From assembly GCA_950295325.1 (NCBI GenBank), contig OX485804.1:33726001-33790000 (forward strand): a DNA stretch of 64,000 nucleotides, in the 5' to 3' direction. The position numbers and the translations under genes were made by a program. Under the pieces are notes generated by a model. It did not search any database, was not told the origin of the DNA, and saw only the letters and a program-made list of their open reading frames with translations. Below, piece after piece: positions 47,241-60,130 of the stretch (its first letter is position 1; each line of letters starts with the position of its first letter). This stretch comes from Polytrichum commune (taxonomy: Eukaryota; Streptophyta; Polytrichopsida; Polytrichales; Polytrichaceae).

Positions 47241-50200
47241 ATGGCGGAGCCGGAGAGCCTATCACCGTTGCCACAGCCGGGGTCATCTGACCAGCAGCAG
47301 ATTGCAAGTGCGAGTATCCTGTTGCAGATTGTGATGCTAGGTGTGGCATTTGTCTTAGGACATCTGTTGCGGCGACATAAGATTTACTACATCAACGAAG
47401 CGAGTGCTTCCCTCCTCCTCGGTCAGTCTTCCTCTATTTTTGTCCCTCAAGAGGTCAAAAGTTGAATGTTGTGTTAGTTCAGCAACATAAAAGAGAGAAT
47501 TCTCGGTAATGTTTTTGTTTGTGAGTGAAATGTGAGGTGCTGCGTTGATGGTCAAAGAAAAGGAGACGCTATGTCATTGATGTGCACCTGTGTTTGAATG
47601 GTGGCTGTGGTTGGAGACGATCTTCCTCATCCTCTATGCACAATCAAGTCATTCCTGGTCATTTAGAGTAGCGCTTATATCTCATCGAGTTTAGGTCCCT
47701 CATAATGTCTAAAGAATAGCATCTTGGTTAGGGCTATGCATGAAATTTTGACAACTAACTCTGAAGAGAGGCTTACGAGTTGGTGTATATGGCACGATTG
47801 TGTTATCTGGTGCACAAGTACCTGTGCATTCATGTGAGGAACATGGAATGCTGCTCAGTGGATTTCAGAGGTAGGGGGTCCCTTTTTTTGTGTGAATTTA
47901 GGCGACACCGCATCACACTCAGCCTTAGCGAAGCTTGACCTAGATTCCTGGGCTCATCTGTTGTCGCATTGACTTTTTTATATGTTTTACTAAGGAACAT
48001 GCTAGAAACAATTGATGCAGAATGGGACTTAGTGGTTTGTAGGGAAAGATGTGTTGCTAATGAGCATCATCGGTGGAGTGCCCTGGATTTTGTTGTCTTT
48101 GAAGTGCACGAGGTTGAAAGGCACGGAGATAAATCCTTGAAAGTTTGTCTAAGTGGCACAAATCGATGACCAGAACCGGAGTCAAGCGTATTTGTTTACC
48201 TACTATGCATGTCCTCTGTCATTCATTTGTGCTTAACAGAGCACATTGCAATCAAATAACACTTGTGCAAATGGATGACAGAGCACATTCTAATCAATTA
48301 AGCACGTTTGTCCATGTTCTCCTATGCATGTGCTCTGCCATCCATTTGTCAATCAATTTCAGTACTGTAGAAAAACAGAAGTGAATAAGAACCTTGTCAA
48401 TATTTCGGGAATGGATTATTCAGAAAGAAAATTTCCAGTGTCTTGATCATATTGAGAACTATTTCATAGCGTCGTACATGTCTTGAACTGGTACATTTCA
48501 AAGTAGCAGTTAGTCTATTTTAACCACCTGCTAATATGGAAAGATTTGAGCAAGTAAGGAAGTTGTGTTCGCCTTTAAGTCAGTCATAGACTAGTTACTC
48601 AAACCTAGGGCTCATAGACTAGTCTATCTGGAATCTTTAACTAGTTCCAATCTTATTGAATGGCATCCAACTTTCACAGCCCAATCTAAATGAATGGCAT
48701 CTAGAAGCTGAAAATGGTGACACATGATAAATGCACACGGTTGTGCAAAGTGGAAGACTCCTATATTCGTTTTGGTCAAGCTTGCTCCTTGCCTTTCCTC
48801 CCCGCACATTTCTTTTTCCTGGTCTTTGCTCCAGCTCTCTTCATAGCTCATGGTTAGGTGAATCATGCCTCTTGATAAAACTCCATGCTGAAAAGCATTA
48901 ATTGAATCACAGATTCATGAGAGATTAAATCATGACACTCTCAGACTTAATTTAAGGGCTCGGGGCAAATTAGGTTTTGTGAAGGAATTACTTACCACAT
49001 TGTCATGAAATCCTGTGAATTGTCATGATGTGCTTAACGGCTTAGGGCGCATTAATCTAACATTACGTTTTTGAGGCTTTGTTTATTTGCTTGCTTGTGT
49101 GTATGTTTGTGGCACAGTTGAGCTTTCTTTAATTATGGGCCCTTAGGGGGCATTCTTGGTAATATTGGAAAGCATTCGAGGTTGTCAGAGTTTTTTCCTT
49201 ACAAAATAAGAATTTCCCTACTAATTTTGAGATTGAATGCAAGAGAGATGTTGAGATTCATGTGATTTCTATCTTGGAGTACCAATTTGGAATAGAGTAT
49301 GTCAAAGATTCTGAATTTGGTTGTCAAATGGGCATGATAACAGAGGCATACTAGTCAAATCAGAAGATGATCAGAGTATGCTTGAAAACAAATCTGGAAC
49401 TTACTAGGTCGCAGTGATTGTCTAATCCAACAGATAAAAGGATCAGACCAACATATTCACACTGTCTTGAGTTAAAAGATCAAATTTGTATGTATTTCTT
49501 CTAATCAGAGTTGGTGCAAATACTTTTGTGCGGCCTGAAGTAGTTACTGGTGGTGATTGAAAATGAATAAGAGAGTGATGTTAAATTGGGAATATGTCCT
49601 AATGCTTCTGTGTCACTTCCGCCTCTTTGAGTTGTAGCCAACATTATGGCTGATTGCTTTTTGCTGTCTCTTGGATTGAAAGAAAAAGTAAATTCGAATC
49701 TGCTGTAATGACATTCTTTTATATGCACTACCATGTGTTGTACACTTGATTAGATGGTCATTATCGATGGTGAAATTTTGTTACTTCATTACTATTTATG
49801 ATGTGGAAACTGGTTGTGACGAAGATTGGAATTCCACACCTTTTCTAGGTGTTAGTGAAGTTCTTCAGCATGGACCTTATTTATCCTGTGACAACTGATT
49901 GACAAATTGTAGAGTTTGTTTTCAGGGCTCTTTGTTGGGTTTGGCGCAAATATTTCAAATACCGAAGCACATTTCAGGTATTGTGTTGTCATTCTTCTTG
50001 GTTTTTCTGGAATCTGGAATTTGTGAACACTTATACTAAACACTTATAGTTGATGAAGAGTAAACATTTGTTACACTGTGTAGTTGCAGTAAGATTTGAA
50101 GACTGCATTTAGTAATTTGGAATTCCCTTTAAGGCTGACTCTTGAATCAGAAAAGTTATGCATGAAGAACAACCTGTAGAGTTAGTCTGTTCTGGTTGCT

Positions 50201-53200
50201 CTTTCTGTCAATTCCAAAGAAATGTACTTGGATCAAAACATACTAATGATCTGGTATATGTTGCAGGCAGTGGTTCAATTTTCGCGAGGAGTTCTTCTTG
50301 CTATTTCTGCTTCCACCAATTATCTTATATCCTTTGCAACATCACCTGCTTGATTTGTTTTTGAGCAATATCTCCACACTTACCACTGGAGGTGGTCCTT
50401 TGGGGCCCAATTCTTTCTAGTAGACAATGTTTCTATGTTATGCGTTGTTGTGTGTATCCTTTTTTTTAACATCACTATTGTTTAACTCTCACCTTATGTT
50501 TATGTTGTTGCATAAATACATTACTGTTATCCTTGACTCTGAAGACCTTACCCAATCCGGCTTCAGCCTCCAACCTGTACGATTCTTTATCAGCAACAAC
50601 AGCTCATTAAGATTATTCTGATGCAGTAGAATAAATCTGCTCATTAAAGTTGGGTGTTGCAGGAGTCATGCAAAATGTGCATCCCTTGTATCATCTATGA
50701 ATTGTGCGGATACTTACCAATTCTGGCTGTCTTTTCAGAAACCATTTTTTTCCAACTTTGGAGCTATTTGCATGTTTGCAATCTTGGGAACCTTTATCAC
50801 ATCCATTCTCACAGGAATCTTAGTGTATGCACAACCTACCTCCTCGTTAACTATGTATTGATCAATATATGTGTGGTAACCTGATTCAACAACTCAAAAT
50901 GAACAAAGTGTTGATATGGACATGTATTTATGTGCATAGAGCTTTTGTGTATATTTTATTCTGATCTTTCTATATGTCTTACTTGTCTCTGACGTGAGAA
51001 ATTCTTGGCCAGGTATTTGGGTGGGTTGTTTTTTCTGATGTACAGGTTACCGTTTCATGAAAGTCTCATGTATGGTGCCCTCATCTCAGCTACAGATCCT
51101 GTTTCAGTGTTAGCCATCTTCCAGGTAATATTCTGCTATTCCACTTATGTATTTGCAGAGTGGTGTTGTTTATTTATCACTTCTGTGAGTATGACATCTG
51201 CACAAAGGGGGCCAGCCATCTTCACACACTGTTGGGCTGTAACTCAGCCAGAGAAAATTGGTGACAGCTGTACATGCACATCTTTTGATTGGATATGTTG
51301 GTGTTACATCAGTTTATTATATTGCCATGCTTATGGGGTGGATTTCATCTATTAAGGGGCCTTCCCTTGAATTTCATTCTTATCTTTTGCCTTGACTAGC
51401 TGGATTCAGGAGGGTTCCTACTAATTCGATGCTTGTTTCCAGGAACTTGGAACAGATGTAAATCTATATGCCCTGGTGTTTGGCGAGTCAGTTTTAAATG
51501 ATGCTGTAAGCTCATGCTTCTTGATTTTTTTTTTTGATAAGAACCTTGTTATAACTGTCCCACTTAATTTACCTACACAAGAATATTGCGTCTGGTCTGG
51601 TCAGGATGGCATGGGTTGGGTCAGGGACCAAAGAATTTTGACACACATTGTGGTTTCTCTTTGACTTGCTAAACTGATGTATAGTAAAATCAGATTATGT
51701 ACACTACAAAATTTAGTTAATTGGACTTTTCTTTTGAAGTTACATTGTTTAGGTGCATGATCACATGGAAATTGTGGAACGTCAGGATTTAGACTGGGAC
51801 ACTATTTCTGGTTCATTTGGAGGCAAATATATATATTATGGAGTAGTATCTATTGAGTTTGTCTTTTCTTCTGTGTCAGTTGTATTATGGAAACTCTCCT
51901 GTTTCTTCCATTTTCTATACCTCTTTAATAGCAACCCATGCAACAGGTTTAAGTTCTCAGATAACCTCTTGATTGTAATGATTTGAGTAGTTTTGTTTCT
52001 TCATTTTGGAGTTTTAATCTGATCTGTTTTACTTGCTGTGTACCAATCAATATGCTTGCAGGTGGCTATCTCATTATATAGGTACGTTTCTCCGAAGGTC
52101 CTTTGTGATCATATTTGCTCCTGGTGTAATAATTCTCACGAGTGTCACAGCAGTATTTTGACAATTTCTGAGCAGAAATGGACAATTTCTGCCCAATGTT
52201 TGTGGAATTACTGCTTTAGTTGGTAGCATTGTATCTTTGACTTTGCCAGATCTGATTAGCATCACTTGTCAATCTATTGGGCAGACATTGCATAGGACTT
52301 ACTGACAATCTACTGACTAATGCAGGACCTTGTTAGCAGTGAAGAACCATCCATCAGCTCCTCACAGTATAGCAAGTGCAATATGGAGCTTTCTGGAGAT
52401 ATTTATTGGCTCACTTTCTTCAGGTTTTGTGTGGACCTGACTAGTGTTCATGTTGGAGACTGACATGTCCATCTGCTTCAAGGTGAACTGTGTGGCAATT
52501 CTAAAGTCTTTCACTTGCTTGACTTGATGCAGGAGTGGCTGTGGCATTGATATGTGCTTTAATATCCTCCTCATTTATTTTAAAGAAAAAAATGCCTTTC
52601 ACCATCTTTCCAGTTCTGGATTTATAGATATTACTGATATCATGGAATTCTAGAGATGGCTGCAAGCAACTCTGGTCTTTCTCGCTCAATGAAGTTCTGA
52701 GCTGTGGGTGCTATTAGCCCCTTCTGTGATATACAGTCAGTGAGAGTACATACTTCAAGCCTATGCTATATATTCAGCTCTTATCTATGATAGGAATTTA
52801 TGCTCATTGAGAAATATTTGTTAATGCCATTTTGTTGATCAGGTTGTTTGTGGATGGAGGTCTAAATAGTACAAAGAAATGTGACTTGTAATTGCGAGGT
52901 TCATTATCTCCTAACTGTTAGTCTACGTTGAAGTCAGACATGTCAGGGTCAGTCAAATGGATGTCATATCTTCAGTGTTAATTTTCTTGCAGTTTTTTTG
53001 TTGGTTTGGCCTGTCCATGCACTTTTGGTTGTGGTGCTTACAAAATTTTAGTGTATCAAGATTCTGAGGGATCCTTGACTAAGCGAACATTTTCAAGTAT
53101 GCGGGACTAGGTATTTATGGGTGAGCCCTGAAACTTTAACATCAATCAGGAAACAATGCAGATCATGATTTGATTAAAACTTGCAAAATGCAGGGACTCG

Positions 53201-56200
53201 TTCATCCTGTTTTTTCATCACACATCAAGTATTACTTGTATGTTGATCCTTGTATATTCGTTCTGATCATTTGAGTTTATGGTTGCAGGTTACAGAATTT
53301 GGAGTGCTGCCTTGTGGTGCTTTTTCCATATTTCTCGTGAGTGATATTAACCATTTTTGTTAGGCTGAGAGTTAGTTCTTGCCATGTAACTCTTTCTGGA
53401 GTTTTGGGACCTAAGTATGTCTAATTTTTGGTTATTTGGTCTCATATCAGTTTAGCAAATATGTAAGTGTTTCCATAAAATTAGGATTAAGCTTCAAAAG
53501 CCTTTGTGGAAATTGTGTGGGGTTGACATTCATGATTGATTTTCAGGTACATGCTGGCAGAGGGTCTCGGCTTATCAGGGATTGTGGCTATACTCTTTTG
53601 TGGGATTGTGAGTACCTATATACCGGTTTTGCATGTCTAACATGTTGTGTCATGTAATGATACTGTGAATTGAATTAGTTAATCTGATCACGAAGTGTAT
53701 CTGGAGTCATTTGAAAGTGACTTCCTTATTGACTGGCTTGGGTTTGTCAGTGCTTGCACTAATGTATATATTCTCGCACTTCACCTACTGCTGGAGCGTA
53801 AGCAGTTGTATAATTACTCTTCACCTTCACCTCCTATGCCAACATATCTCGCACAAGAGCTTACAAGTCTGAAAAGCACACTTTTGTTCTGGTTAATTAC
53901 TACGGATTGTTGCTAACAAGGAAATCATGCCCTTTGTTCCCATTGCAGCTGATGAAGCATTACACATTCCCAAATCTCTCAGATGGTGCCCAAGCTTTCA
54001 CATCTGGATTTTTCCAGCTGATATCATCTCTGGCCGAGACCTTTGTGTACGTTGTTGAGCTTTAAGTCTCCTCATCTGGATTTATTCTATACAAATGTGT
54101 TACAGTTTTGTCTTTTATTTGTTGTTTCTAGTATCTGATAGCTTTACATGATTCTAGAAAGAATTAACTGACGTGTCAATCTGGACATGTTGCAGTTTCA
54201 TATATATGGGTATGGATATTGCCATCAAGTCTCACAGCTGGTCCCATGTTGGATTTATTTTCTTCTCGATTGTGTTTATTGTGGTGGCCAGGTATGTAAG
54301 TGTTATGTGATGTTTGGACTGAAATTTGAACTTGTGTCCATCTGTATACTATTCAGAGGCTTATTGGGAATGTAGAGAACTGCCGTTTTAGTCTACTGGT
54401 GATGCATCCACTCAAATTTTTAACACTACCATATGACTTGGATGTCTTTTATTCAGGGCTGCAAATGTTTTTCCGTGCGCCCACCTTGTCAACATGTTGC
54501 GCCCTGTTCATAAACAGATCCCAATCAACCATCAAAAGGCTCTCTGGTTTAGTGGTAAGTTCATTCATGCAGCTGGAAACAGTTTTGTGGGCTTCAAAAC
54601 CTTTTGACAAATATTGTGTGCTGCACAAGCTAGCGGCAATGAATGCTCTTCCCTTATTGTCAGTTTGAAGTGTTTTTGGTTGCTACTGGTTAGTAAGTTG
54701 CTGCAGTAAATTGGGTACTCTGCTGCTATATATTTTCGGATGCACAGGACGCAGCTCTTTACAAGGTCTATGAGTTTAAAAATGATATTGAACCCATGTC
54801 CATGTGTTCCACTAGGATATTCTAAGTTCAGTTTCTGAATTGAGTCCAAAGAGCGATAAACAGTAATGTCAAACTGTGAACCATGTGATTATTTTGACAG
54901 TCGAACTTCAGATGCTTGTTGTCAAAATGCTGCCTACTGTGGGAATATTAAAAATTTAGGGAACTTCATATGCAAGCATCACCAGAGTGAAAATTCCTAT
55001 GAGCAACTTGAAACTTTGACCACACATAGGTAACTATTGACCTATGAAAGTTAACTCTGATCATGAGCTATCACTTCAATTTAAGGCATACAATGGATCG
55101 GTTTATGCACAATATCTGTACTCTTTCCAAAAATTTCTATTATTCCTCCTCCAAATAGCTGGTGAAATTGTCTTCCAGAATTCACCCTGTGGACAAATCA
55201 TAGTCTAAGACAATTGACTTATGTAGGGTGCTATTTTCTTAACTCATGTTTTCAACCGGGAACCAAGCATTGACTTGCAAAGTAGGGCCTTCGGGCTACC
55301 ACTTGAGTACACCTTAAGCTTTAACATCAGCCCTGAAGTGTGATGTTTGTACCAACGTTGTGTATCCAAGTCAAATCTCACCTGCATGTACTTGTGATCC
55401 AACAGTTTGTTTCTTCGAAAAATCATGAGACGTGATTGTAGTGTACACTTTGTTCCCTCTTGTCCACAAACATGTTTCTGCATTTATAGAATATAGTTTG
55501 TAGATGATATCTCACTTACGTTTCTGTAGAAGATAGGGGGTTCAGGAGTCCTTTGAAATGAAGCAGGCCATAGAGCCTGCCACATCTTCTAAAAGAAGGA
55601 AGTGGGTGTATTTATTCAACGGTCAGCATTATTCGAAGTATCAAATTCTGTCTGAATGTGAAATCAGGCTTGAGAGGAGCTATGGCCTTTGCGCTGGCAT
55701 TGCAGGCTGTACATGACCTACCAAACAATCATGGTGAAATCATTTTTACAGCAACCACGGCAATTGTTGTCTTGACTGTAAGTCATTTCTCAGTAAAACC
55801 TTATCTTTTGGCTGTGAGGTCGAATCACATAGTATTTCTTTTAGGAGAAATTTGTGGATCTCTGGAATCCAGATTAGGGCAGAAAAAGTACCAATTAAGA
55901 GCAAATTGAAGGATGAAGAAGTTGGCAGTGTGAAGCAGTTCAACTCCTACTGTGATTTTTCATCCTTTATACTTTTCTTTTTATTACCTAGGTTGAATAT
56001 TGCATAGGTCTATCCAGGTTCCAGCTTTTTAGAATTAAGAGTGCTTCTAATTTGCAATTGTTCACAGGTTCTTCTCATAGGTGGAACCACATCAACCATG
56101 CTGGAAAAATTGGAGGTAGTAGGAGAGGGACCCAGGAACTCTTCAGATTTGGATGTAAGGCTATTACATCCCTAGTCTTCTTCTTAGTTACTACTTTGAA

Positions 56201-56760
56201 CTGGTTTTTTTTAGTTAGAGAAATTTAGTTCTAATCCATAATGGGTTGGAAAATTTGACTTTATTGCATGATGTGAATAAAAAACTGACTTCAAAGGTCA
56301 TCATTGTATGCAGGGTGATGAAGACGAGATGCAAGGTTTGAGAACCCATGACGATACTGAGAATGGTGAAATGAGTTCTGTGGACTCCATAACAGCGAAG
56401 TTTCAGGACTTGCGCAGGAGGTACACCAATATTGTTATCATTTTTTTTTGAATTTGGCAAACGCATGTCTTACTGAGAAGTGACCCTGTTCCTTCCATGG
56501 TAGGCCCTTGTTGACAGTGAGGTTCTTCAGACTTGTTTTGTGATGTCTCTCTTTTACATTGGGGATATGCTCTTCCTACATCTATGAGGTTCTTGGCCTC
56601 AGACGCCTCTATTTAGAAAAAGAGGTTTAACAAACAATCTGGTTGTGACAGTACTGCAACATTTACTGCTATCGACCAAAACTACTTGAGACCATTTTTC
56701 ACTAAGGAAGACAAGCATCGGAACTCCACAGATCGTGCATCTAATGGTAAGCCAGCATGA
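47241..56760 (+). CDS. NHX6: NHX5/NHX6-type endosomal Na+(K+)/H+ antiporter, 523 aa
   Basis: Electroneutral cation/proton exchanger of the Golgi/TGN/endosome NHX class (CPA1 family, NHE6-like). Coding exons: 47241-47421, 49926-49977, 50267-50326, 50552-50576, 50739-50824, 51013-51124, 51443-51505, 52062-52081, 52326-52423, 52533-52561, 53089-53120, 53289-53336, 53547-53607, 53949-54046, 54196-54291, 54457-54554, 55668-55777, 56068-56154, 56314-56420, 56652-56760; phases join and total 1,572 nt. Landmarks: [10 protein letters not shown] (87-96, amiloride-site motif), ISATDPVSV (160-167), FGESVLNDA (185-193) with the ion-binding ND pair, [13 protein letters not shown] (387-399), then a hydrophilic acidic tail ending in [16 protein letters not shown]. 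Length matches Arabidopsis NHX5/6 (about 520-535 aa). Introns 3 and 10 are AT-AC. NHX5 and NHX6 cannot be separated here, so the symbol is class-level. Confidence 0.96.
50327..50551 (+). other. U12-type AT-AC intron (NHX intron 3)
   Basis: The 5' end is ATATCCTTT, the exact U12 AT-AC donor consensus. Near the 3' end lies ATCCTTGAC (50530-50538), close to the U12 branch-point consensus TTCCTTRAC, with its A 15 nt before the terminal TTAC. No GT-AG choice restores the frame; the AT-AC choice joins TT|C to give PPIIFQSGFSL, the conserved NHX5/6 sequence. Confidence 0.93.
52562..53088 (+). other. second U12-type AT-AC intron (NHX intron 10)
   Basis: The donor is ATATCCTCC. The branch-point-like ATCCTTGACT at 53071-53080 lies 10 nt before the terminal GAAC. 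Joining at phase 0 gives [12 protein letters not shown], matching the conserved LLFKYAGL of the family. No in-frame GT-AG alternative was found between the 29-nt exon 10 and the 32-nt exon 11. Confidence 0.87.
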
Positions 56761-58459
56761 GGTTAATTGGACATCTGTGATACACAAGAACAAGATTTGA
56801 GGGTCTTTGAATGTGTATTGTATAAGTCAAAATTGGTTGGGTCTTGCCTTTAGAATGCTATTTAGGATTTTTATTATAGATGTGCTACTCAAATGGATGA
56901 TCCGGAATACTTGGCAAGTACAAGGAAAAAGGATTCCTTGAGAAGCTTAAGGAACTCGCACTCCATTGTAGTAAATTTAATCCATTGGTCTGAAATTTTA
57001 GGGCATTAACCCCTAAGATAGAGGCCCAATCTGGACTCTTCCATGGACACAAATGTGTGTACATAGTTCCGTTTTTAGCAAATCGGGTCAAAAATGACGC
57101 TACCTAAAATTAACTCAAGTGCAGTTTTCTAATCAGTTGAATGCTATTAAATATTTGGGTTCAAATGCACGGTTTGGGTATCCTTGGATGCCAATATATA
57201 CTTAGTATTTTGATCATCAATGTGACGTATGAGTATAATTTTTGTTTTTCTTCTATTATAAGATAGTCTAATTCATCAAGTTTCAAACTTATAAATATAT
57301 AACAATTTGATTTTGCCACTTAGTGGGGCTTGTAAAACTTGTGTAGACAGGTGCAGCATGCCTTGTGACGTCATCTTGGATGATTGCTTTTTGTAGGGGG
57401 CGAGCTAAACTGACATGCATATTGACGTCTGAAGGTGATGCTTGTTTGAGGATCTGAAGGTCTACCAACTATTGAGGTTTGGTCAGAAATGGCTAAACTC
57501 CAATAAGGCTTCAATTGAGGCCAAAAAAGACAGTAACGGATTCCAAGAGCTTATTTCAATGTCAAGGTGCACCACAAGCAGTAAGTTCCATTGTGGAAAC
57601 TGCTTTGGAGTGTATGAGGTGCCACATAACCAGGCACTAGAGGCAGCCATGTGCAGACATTGTATAGAAAATTTAACTGATACATTACTTTGTGCAACAA
57701 AGTGCTCCTCTCACCAGTCTTGAATATAGATTGGATAGCCATCAAATGTGGCTAGGAATGAGATAGCAATAGGCGACCCCTCATCCCCAACATACATTCA
57801 CTTTAGTGAAGAGCATGCATGTTGCACAGGCACTACTGTCAATCTGCAGGATGAACTTGATGTCTAATTTGCGAAGCCTTGATTAATATCACAACCATCA
57901 ATCACAAGGTTTGCATCGATGTAATTGTGTCTACCTACTTCATCCTGACCATCAGGTGAGACCAAGATTACTGGGTACATAATTTTCAGCATATTTGATG
58001 TAGCAATATGGTGATCGCAAAGGCTCAATGACCTATGTTTGGATATGCCATACCGACTTGGAAAGGGTCAATGACCTATCTAAATACTATATGGGGTTTA
58101 GGGTTTAGGGCTCCCCATACTAATGACCCCCACTGGAACAAGATCCACATATTTAGGTTGCAATGTGATCATATGTAATATCATTGCACGTTGTTTCTCA
58201 CAATCTGTGGTTGACCCTTGCATGGAATTCAATGTTGTAAAATATCCTGGCAGTTTTATTCTTGGAACTTGCAAATCTCAAGCCCATATTTCAAAGGCCA
58301 CAATGGAAGTGGAGTTCATTTAAAGCTCCATATTTTTTTGGTGATACTGCTAATGCTACTGTCTTGTACGTTGATTACCTAGTGGACTTTTTGCATATCC
58401 CAGTGGAATTGAATTAATGAATCTGCTCTCTCCAGATGATACATGGTATACCACTGTAA
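56761..58459. other. intergenic region 3' of the NHX gene
   Basis: No supportable gene. A telomere-like GGGTTTAGGGTTTAGGG run is at about 58095-58112. The frame ending near 58320 contains SQAHISKATMEVEF, faintly like the end of a copia-type RNase H domain (SKRQxxVSxSTxEAEF); it is too weak and broken to call. Confidence 0.5.
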
Positions 58460-58680
58460 GGGCATCGCCACCCATTCCCCCAACGCCAACGGGGGGAGGG
58501 TCTGGATGGCGTGGGCCGGCCACTGTGCCGGGGCAGCTCCCGTGCTCTTTGCCAGCGGGCCCGGGCAGCGGCCCGCCAACCGCACACGTGGCGGACTGTG
58601 GAGGGGGGTCACTGACAAGGCCCCCTTCCTTGTGCTTTCCACCATCCTCCACCCCCTTCCCTACACCTTCCTCTCCGCCC

Positions 58681-58833
58681 CTTCTAATGTCACATTGTTT
58701 TAGTGATGTTAAATGTCCAACACCAATTCCCATGAGTTTGTCATGGATTTTTCCCATTCCTAACAAAACCTGAGTGTCGAAAATTTGGGAACCTTGGCTA
58801 GCCATAAATTTCAAAACATCTTTAGCATATTTT
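58681..58833 (-). pseudogene. captured Tigger transposase fragment
   Basis: Minus-strand reading gives KFMASQGSQIFDTQVLLGMG then KIHDKLMGIGVGHLTS, closely matching the C-terminal part of the transposase fragment at 5728-6321. It is truncated at both ends: one abuts the first tandem unit, the other the GC-rich arm. The long minus-strand frame extending beyond it into GC-rich sequence is a chance fusion. Confidence 0.85.
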
Positions 58834-60130
58834 TAGGCCTCGAGATATGAGAGTCGTGCAACATTTTATAATGTTGTGACTAATGTGATTAATACCTCGG
58901 CAGGGTATTAGTCACATTAGTCACATCATTATACAATCGTCTCTAATCTTATTGTATTGTATATGAATTTGCATGTGAAACATTCCTATCATTACCATGA
59001 CCAAAACCAACACACTCCAACATGTACTAGACCATTTTAACGATTTCTCAATTTGAAATTGAATTTAAAGCGAATAAAAATCAAAAAATCAAAAGAATAT
59101 GTCACAATATCAAATGACCCTAAAAACTTCCAAAATCCAAACTTCCTTGATGTAGCAACTATACAAAAAATTATCACAAACTTAGGCCTCGAGGTATGAG
59201 AGTTGTGCAAGATTTTATAATGTTGTGACTAATGTGACTAATACCTCGGCAGGGTATTAGACACATTAGTCACATTAGTCACATCATTATACAATCATCT
59301 CTAATCTTATTGTATTGTATATGAATTTGCATGTGAAACATTCCTATCATTACCATGACCAAAACCAACACACTCCAACATGTACTAGACCATTTTAATG
59401 ATTTCTCAATTTGAAATTGAATTTAAAGTGAATAAAAAAAATAAAATAAAAACAATATGTCACAATATCAAATGACCATAAAAACTTCCAAAATCCAAAC
59501 TTCCTTGATGTAGCAACTATATAAAAAATTATCACAAACTTAGGCCTCGAGGTATGAGAGTTGTGCAAGATTTTATAATGTTGTGACTAATGTGTCTAAT
59601 ACCTCGGCAGGGTATTAGACACATTAGTCACATCATTATACAATCATCTCTAATCTTATTGTATTGTATATGAATTTGCATGTGAAACATTCCTATCATT
59701 ACCATGACCAAAACCAACACACTCCAACATGTACTAGACCATTTTAACGATTTCTCAATTTCAAATTCAATTTAAAGCAAATAAAAAATAAAAAATTCAT
59801 TACAATATGTCACAATATCAAATGACCGTAAAAATTTGCACAATTGAACCTTCTCTAATGTGGCAACTATACCAAAAATTGTAACAAAGTTAAGCCTCAC
59901 GGTGTGAGAGTTGTGCAAGATTTTATAACGTTGTGACTAATGTGACTAATACCTCAGTACGGTATTGGTTACATTAGTCACATCATTATATTATTTTATA
60001 TTATTTTATATAAAATTGCACGCAAAGCATTCTTATCTTGACAATGACAAAAACCAACACATACCTATAGGTGTTTGGCCGTTCTATTATTCTCTTAATT
60101 TAAGCTAAATTTGAGGTTATTTAAAAACTA
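58833..60130. repeat. tandem array of four ~350-bp units with internal hairpin
   Basis: Units start at 58833, 59182, 59540 and 59890 (periods 349, 358 and 350), each opening TTAGGCCTCGAGGTATGAGA or a close variant. Units 1-3 are very similar; unit 4 is diverged and incomplete. Each contains a near-palindrome, best in unit 3: arms 59574-59603 and 59611-59640 match at 29 of 30 positions around the 7-nt loop TCGGCAG. No coding potential. Confidence 0.92.

Noticed and set aside
58123-58323. Ty1/copia RNase H fragment
   Set aside because: Only a weak SKATMEVEF resemblance, no neighbouring integrase or RT motif, and no LTR.
58417-58773. 118-codon plus-strand proline-rich frame
   Set aside because: Shadow of the same GC-rich arm, with no domain or splice context.
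58356-58814. 152-codon minus-strand open frame rich in Gly and Pro
   Set aside because: It fuses a transposase relic with the GC-rich arm of a mobile element; high GC alone removes stops.
58833-60130. CRISPR-like or rDNA-spacer array
   Set aside because: Whole ~350-bp units are repeated with no unique spacers and no rRNA sequence.
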